Source of the DNA: Candidatus Obscuribacterales bacterium
GTDB taxonomy: Bacteria; Cyanobacteriota; Vampirovibrionia; Obscuribacterales; Obscuribacteraceae
DNA: 64,000 nucleotides
Direction of reading: 5' to 3'
Assembly (NCBI GenBank): GCA_021732025.1
Contig: JAKFVU010000077.1
Coordinates: 62,001-126,000 of the forward strand
Shown: positions 32,156 through 41,438 of the stretch, piece after piece
How positions within the stretch are numbered: the stretch's first letter is position 1
Layout of the letters: every line of letters begins with the position of its first letter
Made by a program: the position numbers and the translations under genes
The notes under the pieces: model-generated
Seen by the model: only the letters and a program-made list of their open reading frames with translations
The model's database searches: none
What the model was told of the DNA's origin: nothing

Positions 32156-34450
32156 CTAGTTTTTAAGCTGAGGCAGCAGAAATTCGTCTCGTGGAAAAAG
32201 GTCTTGATTGTTGTTGTTGTGATTGACAGCGCTATGGTCATTTGGCAAGACTGTAGAGAGAAATTGACTGACTAGTTTCTCGCCATCGTGGCCAGTAGCC
32301 TTCACTCTATCAGACAGGCAAAATTGTTGGTAGCGCTCCAGGGCTTTGACTGTATCTAAGATAATTGGTTGATTGCTACCAATGGCGGTATTGCCAAAAT
32401 TCAAGTGCTCAGGAAAGACTGAGCGAAATGTATCATAGGTGCGTTTAGTTGGCAGCCAGGTGACCAGCAAGCCGCCGGGTTTGAGGCTCGCTTTCATGGC
32501 TTGAAAATACTCTTTTGAATAGAGCATTCCGGCCCTTGATGTGAAGGGCCTCAGAGCATCTGCTTGAATAATGTCAAACTTCTGGCCGCAACTCTCGATA
32601 TAGCGGCGCCCATCACCAGATACGAATTTGATTCGAGGGTCACTAAAGAGCATCTTTAGAGGCTCGTAGTTTGTCTTCTCGGCGTGTTTCTTCAAAACTC
32701 GAGGCTCTGCTTCGATGATTTCAATGCAAGTGATTGACTTGGTGTTCTTATGCGATGATGCTGAATAGCATGTGTCTCCAGAGCCCAGGCCGATGATGGC
32801 AATATCTTCTGGGTTATCGTGGAGGAATAGCGGTACCAAGCCAACTTGTGAATGATAACTACCAAAAGGTATTTCTGAATGGCCTTCACCATTTACGAAA
32901 ACGAAATATTTGTCGTCATACGCGGTTTGCACAGATGCAATTCCTGTGTGATCTTCTTCATAGGCAAAATCTGGTTTACCTCCATGCAAGACTGACCACA
33001 TGGCGTGGGCATTTGGCATTGCCATACAAGGCAGAATAGAGAGTGCGGCAAAGAGCAAGCATCTTTTTATGCAACGCTCTTTCATCTCGTTTGTTTCGTT
33101 GTTCTTGTACTCAATGTAGAAGAAAACCGGCAGAAAGATTTGATTGATGGCGCAGATTACCATCAGTGCATTGAAGGTGCCGAGATACTTTAGGCCAAAG
33201 AGACCAAGTAGTAGTAGGGCCAAGGTACCGCCCAGGATATTGCACATCTGCAAGATTCCAACCTTTCTGCTGACCAGGCTAATCTCATTTTGTACCGAGT
33301 TCTGCAGGCAGTAGAAGGAGACACCCATCATAAATGTTGGTGGGAAAACCATGAGCAGAGCCAAGCCGAGATATAGGGCACGAAATAGCTCGCCCTCTGG
33401 GGAAAATAAAACTCCCACACTATAGCTGCTTAAATCGAGCGGATTGTATGAGCCAAAATAGTCGTGCAGCCAGGCAAGGATGCCTCCGACTTGAGCCTCA
33501 CGGAAGAGCACAATTTGAAATATGACGGTGTAAGCCGTTAGTGCTAGTTGTAAGAGAAGAAAGGTTTGTCCTGTTGCGTGCTTTAGTTTCTTCGCTGCAA
33601 ATAGTGAGCCAGCTGCCAGCCCACTTAAATAGAAGAAAAGCAACCAGCTGAATGAAAAAGTGTTGGCTTTGAGCGTGATTCCCAATAGCCTGAACCAAAC
33701 GAGTTCAAGACCTAAGTTGACAAAGCCTGAAAGAGAATAAAGTAGGCACCAAGCTCGAAATGGAGTGTTAGCAGCCGAAGGCGATTCTGGCGGAGAAGTG
33801 TGAGTGGCTGTCTGTTTCGATTGTTTCTCCGATTCTGCTTTCGCTGGTTGATTACTTTCGATTTGATTTGGTGTTTTCAAACAGGGCAGAATGGTAAGTC
33901 CTGCTATTAAATTGACAGCTGCGGCAATGCAAGTTGCTGCTTCTATGCCAAAGTGGCGCATCAACACAAGGCCGCCTATTAGAGCTCCCAGAGCTGCGCC
34001 AAAGGTGTTTACTCCAAAGAGATTGGTGATTTTTGCGGGAGCATTGTCTCGTTCGTTAACTGCCACTTTAGTTACGAGAGGAAAGCTGGCACCCATTAAG
34101 AATGCTGGCAGTGTCAGCACCGTGAAAACAATAGGGCCAAGTAAGTGAAAGGGAATATGGCCACTGACCTGAAGATAGAAATATTGATAGAGAATGGGTA
34201 GGCTGGCTAGGCCTAGAACTCCAATACTTAGCTCCAACAGTAGAAGGGCAATGATGCACCTTCTTTGGCTAAGATTTTTGCTAAACATTGCCCCATAGAG
34301 GCTGCCAAAGCCCAGTCCGGTCATAAAAGCGGCAGCTACTATTGAAGCTGCTCCAGCATCAGAACCTAGGGAAAAGGCGGCTAACCGTTGCCAATTTACT
34401 TGATAAACCAGAGATGTAAAGCCGCCAAAAAAGACAAAGAGATAGAACAT
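32156..34450 (-). CDS. fused MFS-like membrane protein / spermidine synthase-like domain
   Basis: This 764-residue protein joins about 11-12 hydrophobic helices (residues 1-500, split by a hydrophilic Ser/Pro/Lys loop at about 185-225) to a spermidine-synthase-like Rossmann domain (about 510-740). The SAM or dcSAM pocket is AIIGLGSGDTCYSASSH with the acidic CIEIIEAEPRVL and FVSGDGRRYIESC. The catalytic-loop equivalent DALRPFTSRAGMLYSKEYF keeps the first Asp but lacks the second Asp of classical spermidine synthases (D-x-x-D-P), so polyamine synthesis is doubtful. Fused membrane/SpeE-like proteins of this type are common in environmental bacteria and mostly uncharacterised. The gene converges with the WG gene (25 bp apart), and its start faces the repeat array. 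Confidence 0.83.
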   Translation of the reverse strand: MFYLFVFFGGFTSLVYQVNWQRLAAFSLGSDAGAASIVAAAFMTGLGFGSLYGAMFSKNLSQRRCIIALLLLELSIGVLGLASLPILYQYFYLQVSGHIPFHLLGPIVFTVLTLPAFLMGASFPLVTKVAVNERDNAPAKITNLFGVNTFGAALGALIGGLVLMRHFGIEAATCIAAAVNLIAGLTILPCLKTPNQIESNQPAKAESEKQSKQTATHTSPPESPSAANTPFRAWCLLYSLSGFVNLGLELVWFRLLGITLKANTFSFSWLLFFYLSGLAAGSLFAAKKLKHATGQTFLLLQLALTAYTVIFQIVLFREAQVGGILAWLHDYFGSYNPLDLSSYSVGVLFSPEGELFRALYLGLALLMVFPPTFMMGVSFYCLQNSVQNEISLVSRKVGILQMCNILGGTLALLLLGLFGLKYLGTFNALMVICAINQIFLPVFFYIEYKNNETNEMKERCIKRCLLFAALSILPCMAMPNAHAMWSVLHGGKPDFAYEEDHTGIASVQTAYDDKYFVFVNGEGHSEIPFGSYHSQVGLVPLFLHDNPEDIAIIGLGSGDTCYSASSHKNTKSITCIEIIEAEPRVLKKHAEKTNYEPLKMLFSDPRIKFVSGDGRRYIESCGQKFDIIQADALRPFTSRAGMLYSKEYFQAMKASLKPGGLLVTWLPTKRTYDTFRSVFPEHLNFGNTAIGSNQPIILDTVKALERYQQFCLSDRVKATGHDGEKLVSQFLSTVLPNDHSAVNHNNNNQDLFPRDEFLLPQLKN

Positions 34451-34679
34451 AGGAATTTCCCAAGCTTATTGTGATACCCGACGTCGTATGTTCTTGCACA
34501 TAGTAGTGATGTTTATTGCTGGTAGCAGATCATTCTATTTTTTTGAATACGAGGCCTTTGTTGGCCTCGAGCGGAGCAACTCCGATATATTTGGAACGAA
34601 TCTAGCGGCAATTGCCAGAGGCAGACGAAACATGTGGATTCTAGAGTGCATCTTGTGGACCTGACTGGGAGTGTTAGAA
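34451..34679. other. intergenic segment before the repeat array, with one hairpin
   Basis: This gene-free segment lies between the fused MFS gene start and the 35-bp array. It holds a perfect 7-bp hairpin, CGAGGCC-TTTGTT-GGCCTCG, at 34550-34569, and degenerate GTGGA fragments from about 34633 that look like decayed array monomers. The promoter for the minus-strand MFS gene should lie here, but I see no convincing -35/-10 pair. Confidence 0.5.
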
Positions 34680-35120
34680 ATGGACCGATATTGTCGCAGT
34701 CACGAGTTTTCGAAGTGGACCGATATTCCTCTGCTGCGACTGTCAGTTTTGGACCGATATCGGGATGGCTCCGACTAATTAGTTAGGATCGATGTCGGTG
34801 TGGTTCCAAGCAATTAAATTGGACCGATATCGGAGTGGAGCTGAGCAATTGGATTGGACCGATATCGAAGTGGTTTCGAATAGTTTCATTGGACCGATAT
34901 CGGGACGGCTCCGACTAATTAGTTAGGATCGGTCGGTTTGGTTCCAAGCAATAAAATTGGACCGATATCGGAGTGGAGCTGAGCAATTGAATTGGACCGA
35001 TATCGAAGTGGTTTCGAATAGTTTAATAGCACCGATATCGGGATAGTTCCGACTAATTAGTTAGGATCGATGTCGGTTTGGTTCCAAGCAATTAAATTGG
35101 ACCGACATTGTTCCGATCCG
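34680..35120. repeat. satellite-like array of 35-bp monomers in a 140-bp higher-order repeat
   Basis: About 13 contiguous monomers start at 34680, 34715, 34749, 34784, 34819, 34854, 34889, 34924, 34957, 34992, 35027, 35062 and 35097 (the last partial). Most begin TTGGACCGATATCGG, which contains the 10-bp palindrome CCGATATCGG; the rest of each monomer is about 20 bp of type-specific sequence. From 34749 the monomers cycle through four types A-B-C-D. Equivalent monomers in successive 140-bp cycles differ at only about one base (A1/A2, C1/C2, D1/D2, B1/B3), while different types share mainly the palindrome and a central AATT. Type B carries a degenerate GGATCGATGTCGG core. The period is not a multiple of three and stops are frequent, so it is non-coding. 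There are no CRISPR-type spacers. Confidence 0.92.
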
Positions 35121-35195
35121 AATTCAACTACAGATTGAACTATTTGCCTTTCAATGACGTTTCTATTATTGAGAAGCGCAGTGGAGGAAGTTTGC

Positions 35196-36011
35196 ATGAC
35201 TCACTTAGATAATGACGACCTGTTCATTGAGGCATGGAGCCTGTTTCGCGATCACATTACCTCTGATGCTGATGCCGCAGATGCTATTTTTCAGGCGATG
35301 CTCCATAACAATGAAATAGATTGCGGTTGTTCTCTGCCGCAAATACTTCGTGATCAAGGAGCTCGCTCCTTCTATTGCGTCAGCTGTAAGCGAGAGATCT
35401 GGTTCACTGCTGGCAGTCTGTTCGCTGGCGCGAGTCGCCTGCGGGCGTGGATGGCAGCAATTTGGTTTCAAGAATGGGGAGTGGCCGTTAGCTCTCTGAG
35501 GTTATCTCGATTGCTAGACATAGCTCAGAGCACAGCTCTGAACATAAACAAGAAGGTTGCCATTGCCTTGGTTGATGAGATGGACACTGAAGCCGTCACC
35601 ATTGATCCAAGACGTTTTAGTGATGTGATTTTTAAACGTAGTCGACAAACGCCTGCAGATGAGCATCCACGTGCCGAGCTGCCTGATAGTTTTGAACCTG
35701 ACTACACTTTTGAAGTTCCTGATATGCCATCAGACAGAGCCAGAAATCTTAACGATTTTGGCCTTGCTTCAACTACACAACAGCTCAGCGCCGCTATGAC
35801 GATTGCAGCAGCGATTGCTTTTATTCGACAGTATTTCCACGGGGTCAGTAGTAAATATCTTCAGGTTTATCTTGGAGCATTCTGGTGCCATTCTGATCGG
35901 CGCACATGGGCACCAGGTGCGGTGTTGCGGGTTTGTATAAAACACCCGCCGATAAGTAATTTTGACCTTCTTCACTATAAGGTGCCGGAAATACGACTGA
36001 TGCTGACTTAG
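35196..36011 (+). CDS. IS1595-type transposase-derived protein lacking an evident DDE core
   Basis: This 271-residue protein starts at ATG 35196, chosen because GGAGG (35183-35187) is 8 nt upstream; ATG 35154 has no such site. Residues about 45-70 form a zinc-ribbon-like part (CGCSLPQ and FYCVSCKREIWFTAGSLFAG), followed by a helical stretch (RLRAWMAAIWFQEWGVAVSS and LRLSRLLDIAQSTALNINKK) closely resembling the N-terminal zinc and helix-turn-helix regions of IS1595 transposases. The end, IRQYFHGVSSKYLQVYLGAF, resembles their C-terminal YxGVsxKyLqxYL motif. The section between (about 130-215) is short and acidic with no visible DDE triad or H..V.H core. It is therefore probably inactive as a transposase but able to bind DNA. 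The satellite array ends 75 bp upstream. Confidence 0.65.
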   Translation: MTHLDNDDLFIEAWSLFRDHITSDADAADAIFQAMLHNNEIDCGCSLPQILRDQGARSFYCVSCKREIWFTAGSLFAGASRLRAWMAAIWFQEWGVAVSSLRLSRLLDIAQSTALNINKKVAIALVDEMDTEAVTIDPRRFSDVIFKRSRQTPADEHPRAELPDSFEPDYTFEVPDMPSDRARNLNDFGLASTTQQLSAAMTIAAAIAFIRQYFHGVSSKYLQVYLGAFWCHSDRRTWAPGAVLRVCIKHPPISNFDLLHYKVPEIRLMLT

Positions 36012-36031
36012 CATTGTTGCCAAGTCAGCAT
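36000..36031 (+). terminator. hairpin overlapping the stop codon of the transposase-like gene
   Basis: ATGCTGACTT (36000-36009) and AAGTCAGCAT (36022-36031) form a perfect 10-bp stem with a 12-nt loop; the TAG stop (36009-36011) begins at the last stem base. There is no T-run on either side, so it may act as a weak bidirectional terminator between this gene and convergent clpB, or be a remnant of an element end. Confidence 0.5.
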
Positions 36032-36058
36032 CGTCGAGCAAGCGCTTGAAGCTGAGTC

Positions 36059-38704
36059 CTAAGAGACTGATACCAAATTACTTTCTTTGCTGAAAACGAG
36101 CTCTTCATTCTCTTCATCAGCATCGATCAGAATTGTGTCCCCATCAGCGTAATGTCCCTTGAGCATCTCGAGAGAAAGCGGATTTTCAATTTCTTTTTGA
36201 ATTAATCGCTTCAATGGTCGTGCGCCGTATATGGGGTCATAACCAGTAGTGGCTAGCCAGTCTTTTGCTGCTTCTGTTGCTTTGAGAACAATTTTGCGAT
36301 CGGCAAGCCGCTTATTCAGAATGTGCAACTGGATGTCCACAATCTTCGTTAGCTCCGCTGCTGTCAAGGCATGGAAGACAACTGTTTCGTCAATTCTATT
36401 GAGAAACTCTGGTCTGAAATGCGCTCTCAGTGATTGCATTACTTGATCCTTCATCTCGTCATAGAAGTGCTCGTCGCCGTCGACTGCAGCTTTAAGCTGA
36501 TAGTCGAGGATGTGTTGCGAACCGATGTTAGAGGTCATGATTAACACAGTGTTTTTGAAGTTGACTGTGCGACCTTTTGAATCGGTTAGGTGGCCTTCGT
36601 CTAAGACTTGCAGCAGTACGTTGAAGACGTCCGCATGAGCCTTCTCCACTTCGTCGAAGAGTACGCAGCAATATGAGCGACGACGTACGGCTTCTGTCAG
36701 TTGACCGCCTTCGTCATGGCCAATGTATCCTGGCGGTGCACCGATCAGTCGAGCAACCGTGTGCTTCTCTTGATACTCTGACATGTCTATGCGCACGATG
36801 GCGCTTTCGTCATCAAAGAGAAATTCAGCTAAGGCTTTGGCTAGCTCAGTTTTACCAACACCAGTGGGGCCGAGAAAGAGGAAGCTGCCGATTGGACGGT
36901 TCGGATCTTTCATGCCGGTGCGTGCTCGCCGCACTGCATTTGATACCACTTCGATGGCTTCGTCTTGGCCAATCACTCTTTGGTGTAGGTGATCTTCTAA
37001 AGATAGAAGTTTCGCTACCTCGCCTTGCAACAGCTTAGTGACTGGAATTCCAGTCCATTTGGCCACGATTTCGGCAATGTCTTCTTCGTCGATCTCTTCT
37101 TTGAGCAGCCTAGGTCCGGTATTGCTCGTTAACTTCGCTTCCATTTCACGCAGTTGCTTTTCCAATTCAATCAGCGTGCCAAACTTCAACTCAGCTGCCT
37201 TTTGTAGGTCGGTCGCCCGTTCTGCTTGTTCAATTTGGGTTCGAGTGCTTTCTATTTCGCCTTTGATTGATCCGATTTTGGTCAGACCCTCTTTTTCAGA
37301 TTGCCACTGTGCTCGAAGGCCATCGCCTTTTTCGTGCAGATTAGCTAGGTCTTTTTCAATGCGCTCCAACCGTTCCAACGATGACGCATCTTTTTCTTTC
37401 TTGAGAGCTTCGCGTTCAATTTCTAGTTGCATACCTCGGCGCTCAAGTTCGTCAAGTTCAGTCGGCATCGAGTCAATTTCAATACGCATTCGAGCTGCAG
37501 CTTCGTCGACCAAGTCGATTGCTTTATCGGGCAAGCTACGGTCGGTGATGTAGCGGTCTGAGAGTACAGCAGCGCTGATCAGAGAACTGTCCTTTATGCG
37601 CACTCCGTGGTGTACTTCATAGCGCTCTTTTAGACCACGAAGAATTGAAATCGTTTCTTCAACGGAAGGTTGATCGACGAATACTTGTTGAAACCGTCTT
37701 TCTAAGGCGGGATCTTTTTCGACGTATTTTCTGTATTCGTCTAAGGTTGTGGCTCCAATACAGTGCAATTCACCGCGAGCCAGTGGTGGCTTGAGCAGAT
37801 TGCCAGCATCCATGGCCCCCTCGCCTCCACCGCCTGCGCCCACTACTGTGTGCAGTTCGTCAATAAAGAGAATAATCTCGCCTTCCGAATCGATTACTTC
37901 TTTTAAAACTGCTTTCAGTCTTTCTTCGAATTCGCCGCGATATTTTGCACCAGCAATCAATGAGCCCATGTCGAGTGCGATCAGTTTTTTGTCTTTCAGC
38001 CCCTCAGGCACGTCGCCTTTCGTGATACGGATGGCTAGACCTTCAGCGATGGCTGTTTTACCAACACCTGGTTCTCCCACTAGAACCGGATTGTTCTTGG
38101 TACGGCGACTCAAAACCTGCATGACTCGGCGAATTTCATCGTCACGACCGATTACTGGGTCGAGTTTGCCGCGAGCTGCCATTTCGGTCAAGTCTTTACC
38201 GTATCGTTCAAGAGCTTGATAGGTGCCTTCTGGATCTTGGCTTGTCACTTTCTGTTTGCCGCGAATTTCGGTTAAGACTTTGAGAATGCGGTCTCTCGTA
38301 ATACCGTTGCGTTTTAAGATAGTGCCAGCCTGGCCTTTAGTGTCGTCAGTCAGTGCAATCATAAGATGCTCGATACTGATGAATTGATCTTTAAGGCGTT
38401 CAGCTTCTTTCTCGGCTACTTCAAGAAGCTGCATCACTTTGGTAGAAACGTGAATTTCATCCTTGGTTGTGCTCACCGAGGATGCCTTGGGCTGATTGTC
38501 CAGATATCGTTCTGTTTCAGCAATAATTTCAGCCGGCTTCGCTTCCAATTTTTCAACAATTTTTCCAGCCAGTCCGTCTTTTTGCTCCATTAATGAGAGC
38601 AAAATGTGTTCAGGAGTGACTTGGCTGTGGCCGTAACGCGCTAACAAAGTGCGGCATCCGGTCACTGCTTCTTGGGCTTTGTTTGTAAATCTATCTAGAT
38701 TCAT
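36059..38704 (-). CDS. clpB: ATP-dependent chaperone ClpB
   Basis: This is a Hsp100 disaggregase of 881 residues that works with DnaK/DnaJ to dissolve protein aggregates. The N-domain starts [17 protein letters not shown]-1 has Walker [14 protein letters not shown] (near residue 210) and Walker [16 protein letters not shown]; a long coiled-coil M-domain spans about 405-525; AAA-2 has [17 protein letters not shown] and [13 protein letters not shown] chose ATG 38704 since it gives the canonical N-terminus; an upstream ATG at 38782 would add 26 atypical residues. The C-terminal sensor [18 protein letters not shown] is intact. It is divergent from a DnaJ-domain gene. I see no CIRCE element in the shared region, so HrcA control is not supported. 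Confidence 0.97.
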   Translation of the reverse strand: MNLDRFTNKAQEAVTGCRTLLARYGHSQVTPEHILLSLMEQKDGLAGKIVEKLEAKPAEIIAETERYLDNQPKASSVSTTKDEIHVSTKVMQLLEVAEKEAERLKDQFISIEHLMIALTDDTKGQAGTILKRNGITRDRILKVLTEIRGKQKVTSQDPEGTYQALERYGKDLTEMAARGKLDPVIGRDDEIRRVMQVLSRRTKNNPVLVGEPGVGKTAIAEGLAIRITKGDVPEGLKDKKLIALDMGSLIAGAKYRGEFEERLKAVLKEVIDSEGEIILFIDELHTVVGAGGGGEGAMDAGNLLKPPLARGELHCIGATTLDEYRKYVEKDPALERRFQQVFVDQPSVEETISILRGLKERYEVHHGVRIKDSSLISAAVLSDRYITDRSLPDKAIDLVDEAAARMRIEIDSMPTELDELERRGMQLEIEREALKKEKDASSLERLERIEKDLANLHEKGDGLRAQWQSEKEGLTKIGSIKGEIESTRTQIEQAERATDLQKAAELKFGTLIELEKQLREMEAKLTSNTGPRLLKEEIDEEDIAEIVAKWTGIPVTKLLQGEVAKLLSLEDHLHQRVIGQDEAIEVVSNAVRRARTGMKDPNRPIGSFLFLGPTGVGKTELAKALAEFLFDDESAIVRIDMSEYQEKHTVARLIGAPPGYIGHDEGGQLTEAVRRRSYCCVLFDEVEKAHADVFNVLLQVLDEGHLTDSKGRTVNFKNTVLIMTSNIGSQHILDYQLKAAVDGDEHFYDEMKDQVMQSLRAHFRPEFLNRIDETVVFHALTAAELTKIVDIQLHILNKRLADRKIVLKATEAAKDWLATTGYDPIYGARPLKRLIQKEIENPLSLEMLKGHYADGDTILIDADEENEELVFSKESNLVSVS

Positions 38705-38911
38705 ATATTGCTTAACCCTTCTTTGGTTGCTTTGTTCGGTTGCAAAGTGAGCTGAATGTCTGTTTCCCGCCCCTATACGCATTATGGACAGCCTGCTTAT
38801 AGCTTGCTAATAAATCCACAATTTCTTTATGAGTGTCCTGCCGGTAACCCGTTAAACGACAATTTGGTTTGTAATATATGATTGAGGCGTTGGATCAGAT
38901 GAAGTTGGTAG

Positions 38912-39628
38912 ATGCAGGAGTTTGAGGAAGATTATTACGCCATTCTCGGAGTAGAGGAGGCGGCTAGCCAGGATGAGATTCGCAAAGCCTACCTGGCGCT
39001 TGCGAAGCGGCTCCATCCTGACCGTTTTCCCAATGATCCAGATCAGCGCGCCATTGCCCAGACCGAGTTTGCCAAAGTAACCCATGCCCACGATGTGGTC
39101 GGCGACGCCGACCGTCGCATCGAATATGACGCTTTGCGCCAGCTGGCCAAGCGTCGGTCCGAGGTAGTCTCTACTGGTTCTTTTGTAGTCAGCTCGGTGA
39201 TACCAGACGATGTCCGATTGCACAACAATGATAGCCAGCAAACCCAGCAGCTTAATGCTACACCTGGCGATGACAGTATTAATGTGAAATGGGCCAATAA
39301 GCACCTTGGCCGTGCCGATGAGCTGCTCAAGAAAAAACGCTACCAAGAAGCGGAAACAGCCATGAAAGAGGCAATACGCTTGGTTCCACTTGAACCTAAA
39401 TATCATAATAGGTTGGCGGAAGTTTATTTGGCACGGGGCTGGAAGACCTTAGCAATGACTGAAGTGCAGACAGCTCTGCGCCTTAACGCCAGTGACCCGG
39501 AGGCCCGCTCCCTTGAAGTGCGTCTTAAAGCTTTAATGAAAGATCAAGCAACCGCGCAGGTTAAAGCGGATAATAAGAAGAAAGGACTCTTCCAGCAAAT
39601 CAAAGAGATTCTCAACAAGAAGATTTAG
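38912..39628 (+). CDS. DnaJ-domain protein with TPR repeats
   Basis: This 238-residue protein has an N-terminal J domain at about residues 6-75 (YYAILGVEEAASQDEIRKAY, then LHPDRFPND, which includes the HPD motif that stimulates DnaK ATPase). A linker leads to TPR-type helices at about 130-205 (WANKHLGRADELLKKKRYQEA and HNRLAEVYLARGWKTLAMTE). It lacks the Gly/Phe and zinc-finger regions of DnaJ proper, so it is a type III J-protein, probably an adaptor that recruits DnaK to particular clients. Its divergent neighbour clpB supports a place in disaggregation. The next gene follows directly, so the two may be co-transcribed. Confidence 0.9.
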   Translation: MQEFEEDYYAILGVEEAASQDEIRKAYLALAKRLHPDRFPNDPDQRAIAQTEFAKVTHAHDVVGDADRRIEYDALRQLAKRRSEVVSTGSFVVSSVIPDDVRLHNNDSQQTQQLNATPGDDSINVKWANKHLGRADELLKKKRYQEAETAMKEAIRLVPLEPKYHNRLAEVYLARGWKTLAMTEVQTALRLNASDPEARSLEVRLKALMKDQATAQVKADNKKKGLFQQIKEILNKKI

Positions 39629-39671
39629 AGTGTTGTTCGAAGCATTAGATAAAAGCCGCAATAAGAAAACC

Positions 39672-41129
39672 ATGTTTAAGTCGAGAGATTTATTTCGTAT
39701 AGCATTATCGCTGGCTATCTGCGCCCAGTATTGCCTGCCTTTAGCAGCATTGGCTTATCCGCATAGCACAGTGAATTCGTTGGGCACTGTCTTTGGTGCT
39801 GCCGCCACCGGTGATGCCTCTACCGCAATTAAACCTTCAGCAATCGATGCCGATTTAAATCAACCTCTCGCTGTTGATGAAACACCAGCTGCAGTTAAAA
39901 GTTCAACGCCTACAGCTGTCCAAGCTTCAGGTGCTAATGCTCAGACAGCCAGCACCGAGACAGCCAGAGCTAGTGCAGATAGTTCAGCATCTACTCCTGC
40001 CTCTAATCCCGATGCTGCCGAAACCAGCGAGCCTGCCACTACCTCTGCCAGCGTAGACCAAGATAGCAACCAGACTGTTTCTATCACGCAACAATCTAAG
40101 CAACGCTTCAGCCTGCCGGCCAATGGTCTATTAACCGATGGTGCTTTGCTCAAAGGCGCCGTCTTTGAAGACTCTTCCAAGTCTCCAATTATTCAAGGCG
40201 TCGTCGAAGCACTGCCGAAGGGCACTAAAGTCTCTATGATTTCGCAGTGCTATCTCAATTCGCAATTGTCGCAAACGGGAGATGCTGTCACTTTTCGCAT
40301 TGCCCATGATGTAAAAGATGGCAAAGGTAACCGGGTGGTTGTGCCTGGTGATTGGATTGCTCATGGCTTTGTTACCCAAGCCACTAAACCTGGTCGCAAT
40401 GGCACGCCTGGTAGGGTTGACGTGAGAATCAGCCGTATTGTCAGCCCTGATGGCAGTTATGAACTGCCATTTGATTGCAAAATTTCTAGTGCCGACAACA
40501 AAATTGCCGCAGTGAGCAAGCTGATTTATCGAGATGCTAAATTCGCCACGGTGGGGGCTGTAGCCGGGTCTGTCCTCTCTGTTCAGATGACCGGCATTGG
40601 CACGGCTGTTGCTACCCACGGTATTTCGGTGGGCATTGGAGCTGCTGCTGGACTTACCTTTGGTCTTATCTGCGCCGCTTGGCGCAAGGGCGAGATTGCC
40701 GCCCTTTCACCGAACGACGAACTGAAGCTAGTCACCTCTGAACCCATAGAGCTGCCTGGGTTCAATCCGGTCAATTTGCCTTCGGCTGCTCCCAAAAAGA
40801 TACTTGAAGGTCTGAGGGTGTCAGTTAATGATCACCGCTTCGAAAAGAATGAATTTACTGCAGATAAGTCGTCACGCCTTCTATATGTCACTTTCTCGGT
40901 CGTAAACAATAGCGATCACGCCATCGATAAGAGGATGCTGCGAGTCGTATCTAATAAGGGCGTGCAATATCCGCTCGATTTTAGAAGCATAAGGCATGCA
41001 TTCAATGTGCCGGCTAAAGAAGAGAAGACTGACACTTTATGCTTCAACGTTGATTTGCCGAAGAATAAGTACTATCTGGTTTTACTTGATAGTAAGGGCG
41101 ACGAATTTAAGCGGGTGCCGATAAATTGA
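39672..41129 (+). CDS. exported Ala/Ser/Thr-rich protein with glycine-rich membrane segment
   Basis: This 485-residue protein starts at ATG 39672, which begins a good signal peptide (LFRIALSLAICAQYCLPLAALAYP); an upstream GTG at 39630 would add 14 residues. After a low-complexity Ala/Ser/Thr stretch (about residues 55-140), a folded region at 150-300 includes VVEALPKGTKVSMISQCYLN, VVVPGDWIAHGFVTQATKP and RVDVRISRIVSPDGSYELP. A Gly/Ala-rich hydrophobic stretch follows (VATHGISVGIGAAAGLTFGL). The C-terminal beta domain (LRVSVNDHRFEKNEFTADKS... LYVTFSVVNNSDHAIDKRML) resembles DUF4352-type telokin-like folds. The VVVPGDWI pattern recalls the TrbI/VirB10 C-terminal fold, but no secretion genes are nearby. 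The function is unknown. Confidence 0.65.
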   Translation: MFKSRDLFRIALSLAICAQYCLPLAALAYPHSTVNSLGTVFGAAATGDASTAIKPSAIDADLNQPLAVDETPAAVKSSTPTAVQASGANAQTASTETARASADSSASTPASNPDAAETSEPATTSASVDQDSNQTVSITQQSKQRFSLPANGLLTDGALLKGAVFEDSSKSPIIQGVVEALPKGTKVSMISQCYLNSQLSQTGDAVTFRIAHDVKDGKGNRVVVPGDWIAHGFVTQATKPGRNGTPGRVDVRISRIVSPDGSYELPFDCKISSADNKIAAVSKLIYRDAKFATVGAVAGSVLSVQMTGIGTAVATHGISVGIGAAAGLTFGLICAAWRKGEIAALSPNDELKLVTSEPIELPGFNPVNLPSAAPKKILEGLRVSVNDHRFEKNEFTADKSSRLLYVTFSVVNNSDHAIDKRMLRVVSNKGVQYPLDFRSIRHAFNVPAKEEKTDTLCFNVDLPKNKYYLVLLDSKGDEFKRVPIN

Positions 41130-41171
41130 TCGGCTCTGTTAAGAGAAAGCTCATTAAGAACCTCCCTGTTT

Positions 41172-41194
41172 AGCCCCAAAAGGGCTGTTTTTTT
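41172..41194 (+). terminator. intrinsic terminator
   Basis: AGCCC-CAAAA-GGGCT is followed by GTTTTTTT (41187-41194), a standard rho-independent terminator 43 bp after the exported-protein stop. The rest of the gap up to the GGDEF gene at 41439 shows no gene or clear promoter. Confidence 0.8.
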
Positions 41195-41438
41195 AACAAA
41201 TTTGCTAATTTTTGCGGTTTACCCCACTGACTTTATTTGCTTAATTACTAAATGCAGCTAATATAACTAAGTCGATCAAACATGATCTGATTTGAATCTC
41301 TAACTGGTAGTTCTAACTTGTATATCGATCAAGTACCCATTAGATTTCCGTCTCAAGGATCAGCCGAATCGATTTAATACCAGCTCCGGCGACACTTAGT
41401 TGTTTGTTGGCTTGGAGTCAGAGGTAAGGAGGGGAATG

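Noticed and set aside
34680..35120. CRISPR array
   Set aside because: Repeats are contiguous at a 35-bp step with no unique spacers, the monomer tails repeat every 140 bp, and no cas genes are in the window.
36673..38219. Several 65-170-residue plus-strand frames inside clpB
   Set aside because: They are shadows of the clpB coding sequence, with no start signals or recognisable domains.
38705..38782. Upstream start of clpB adding 26 residues
   Set aside because: The added residues are unlike any ClpB N-terminus, whereas ATG 38704 gives the standard MNLDRF start.
38705..38911. CIRCE heat-shock element between clpB and the DnaJ-TPR gene
   Set aside because: Neither TTAGCACTC nor its inverted partner is present.
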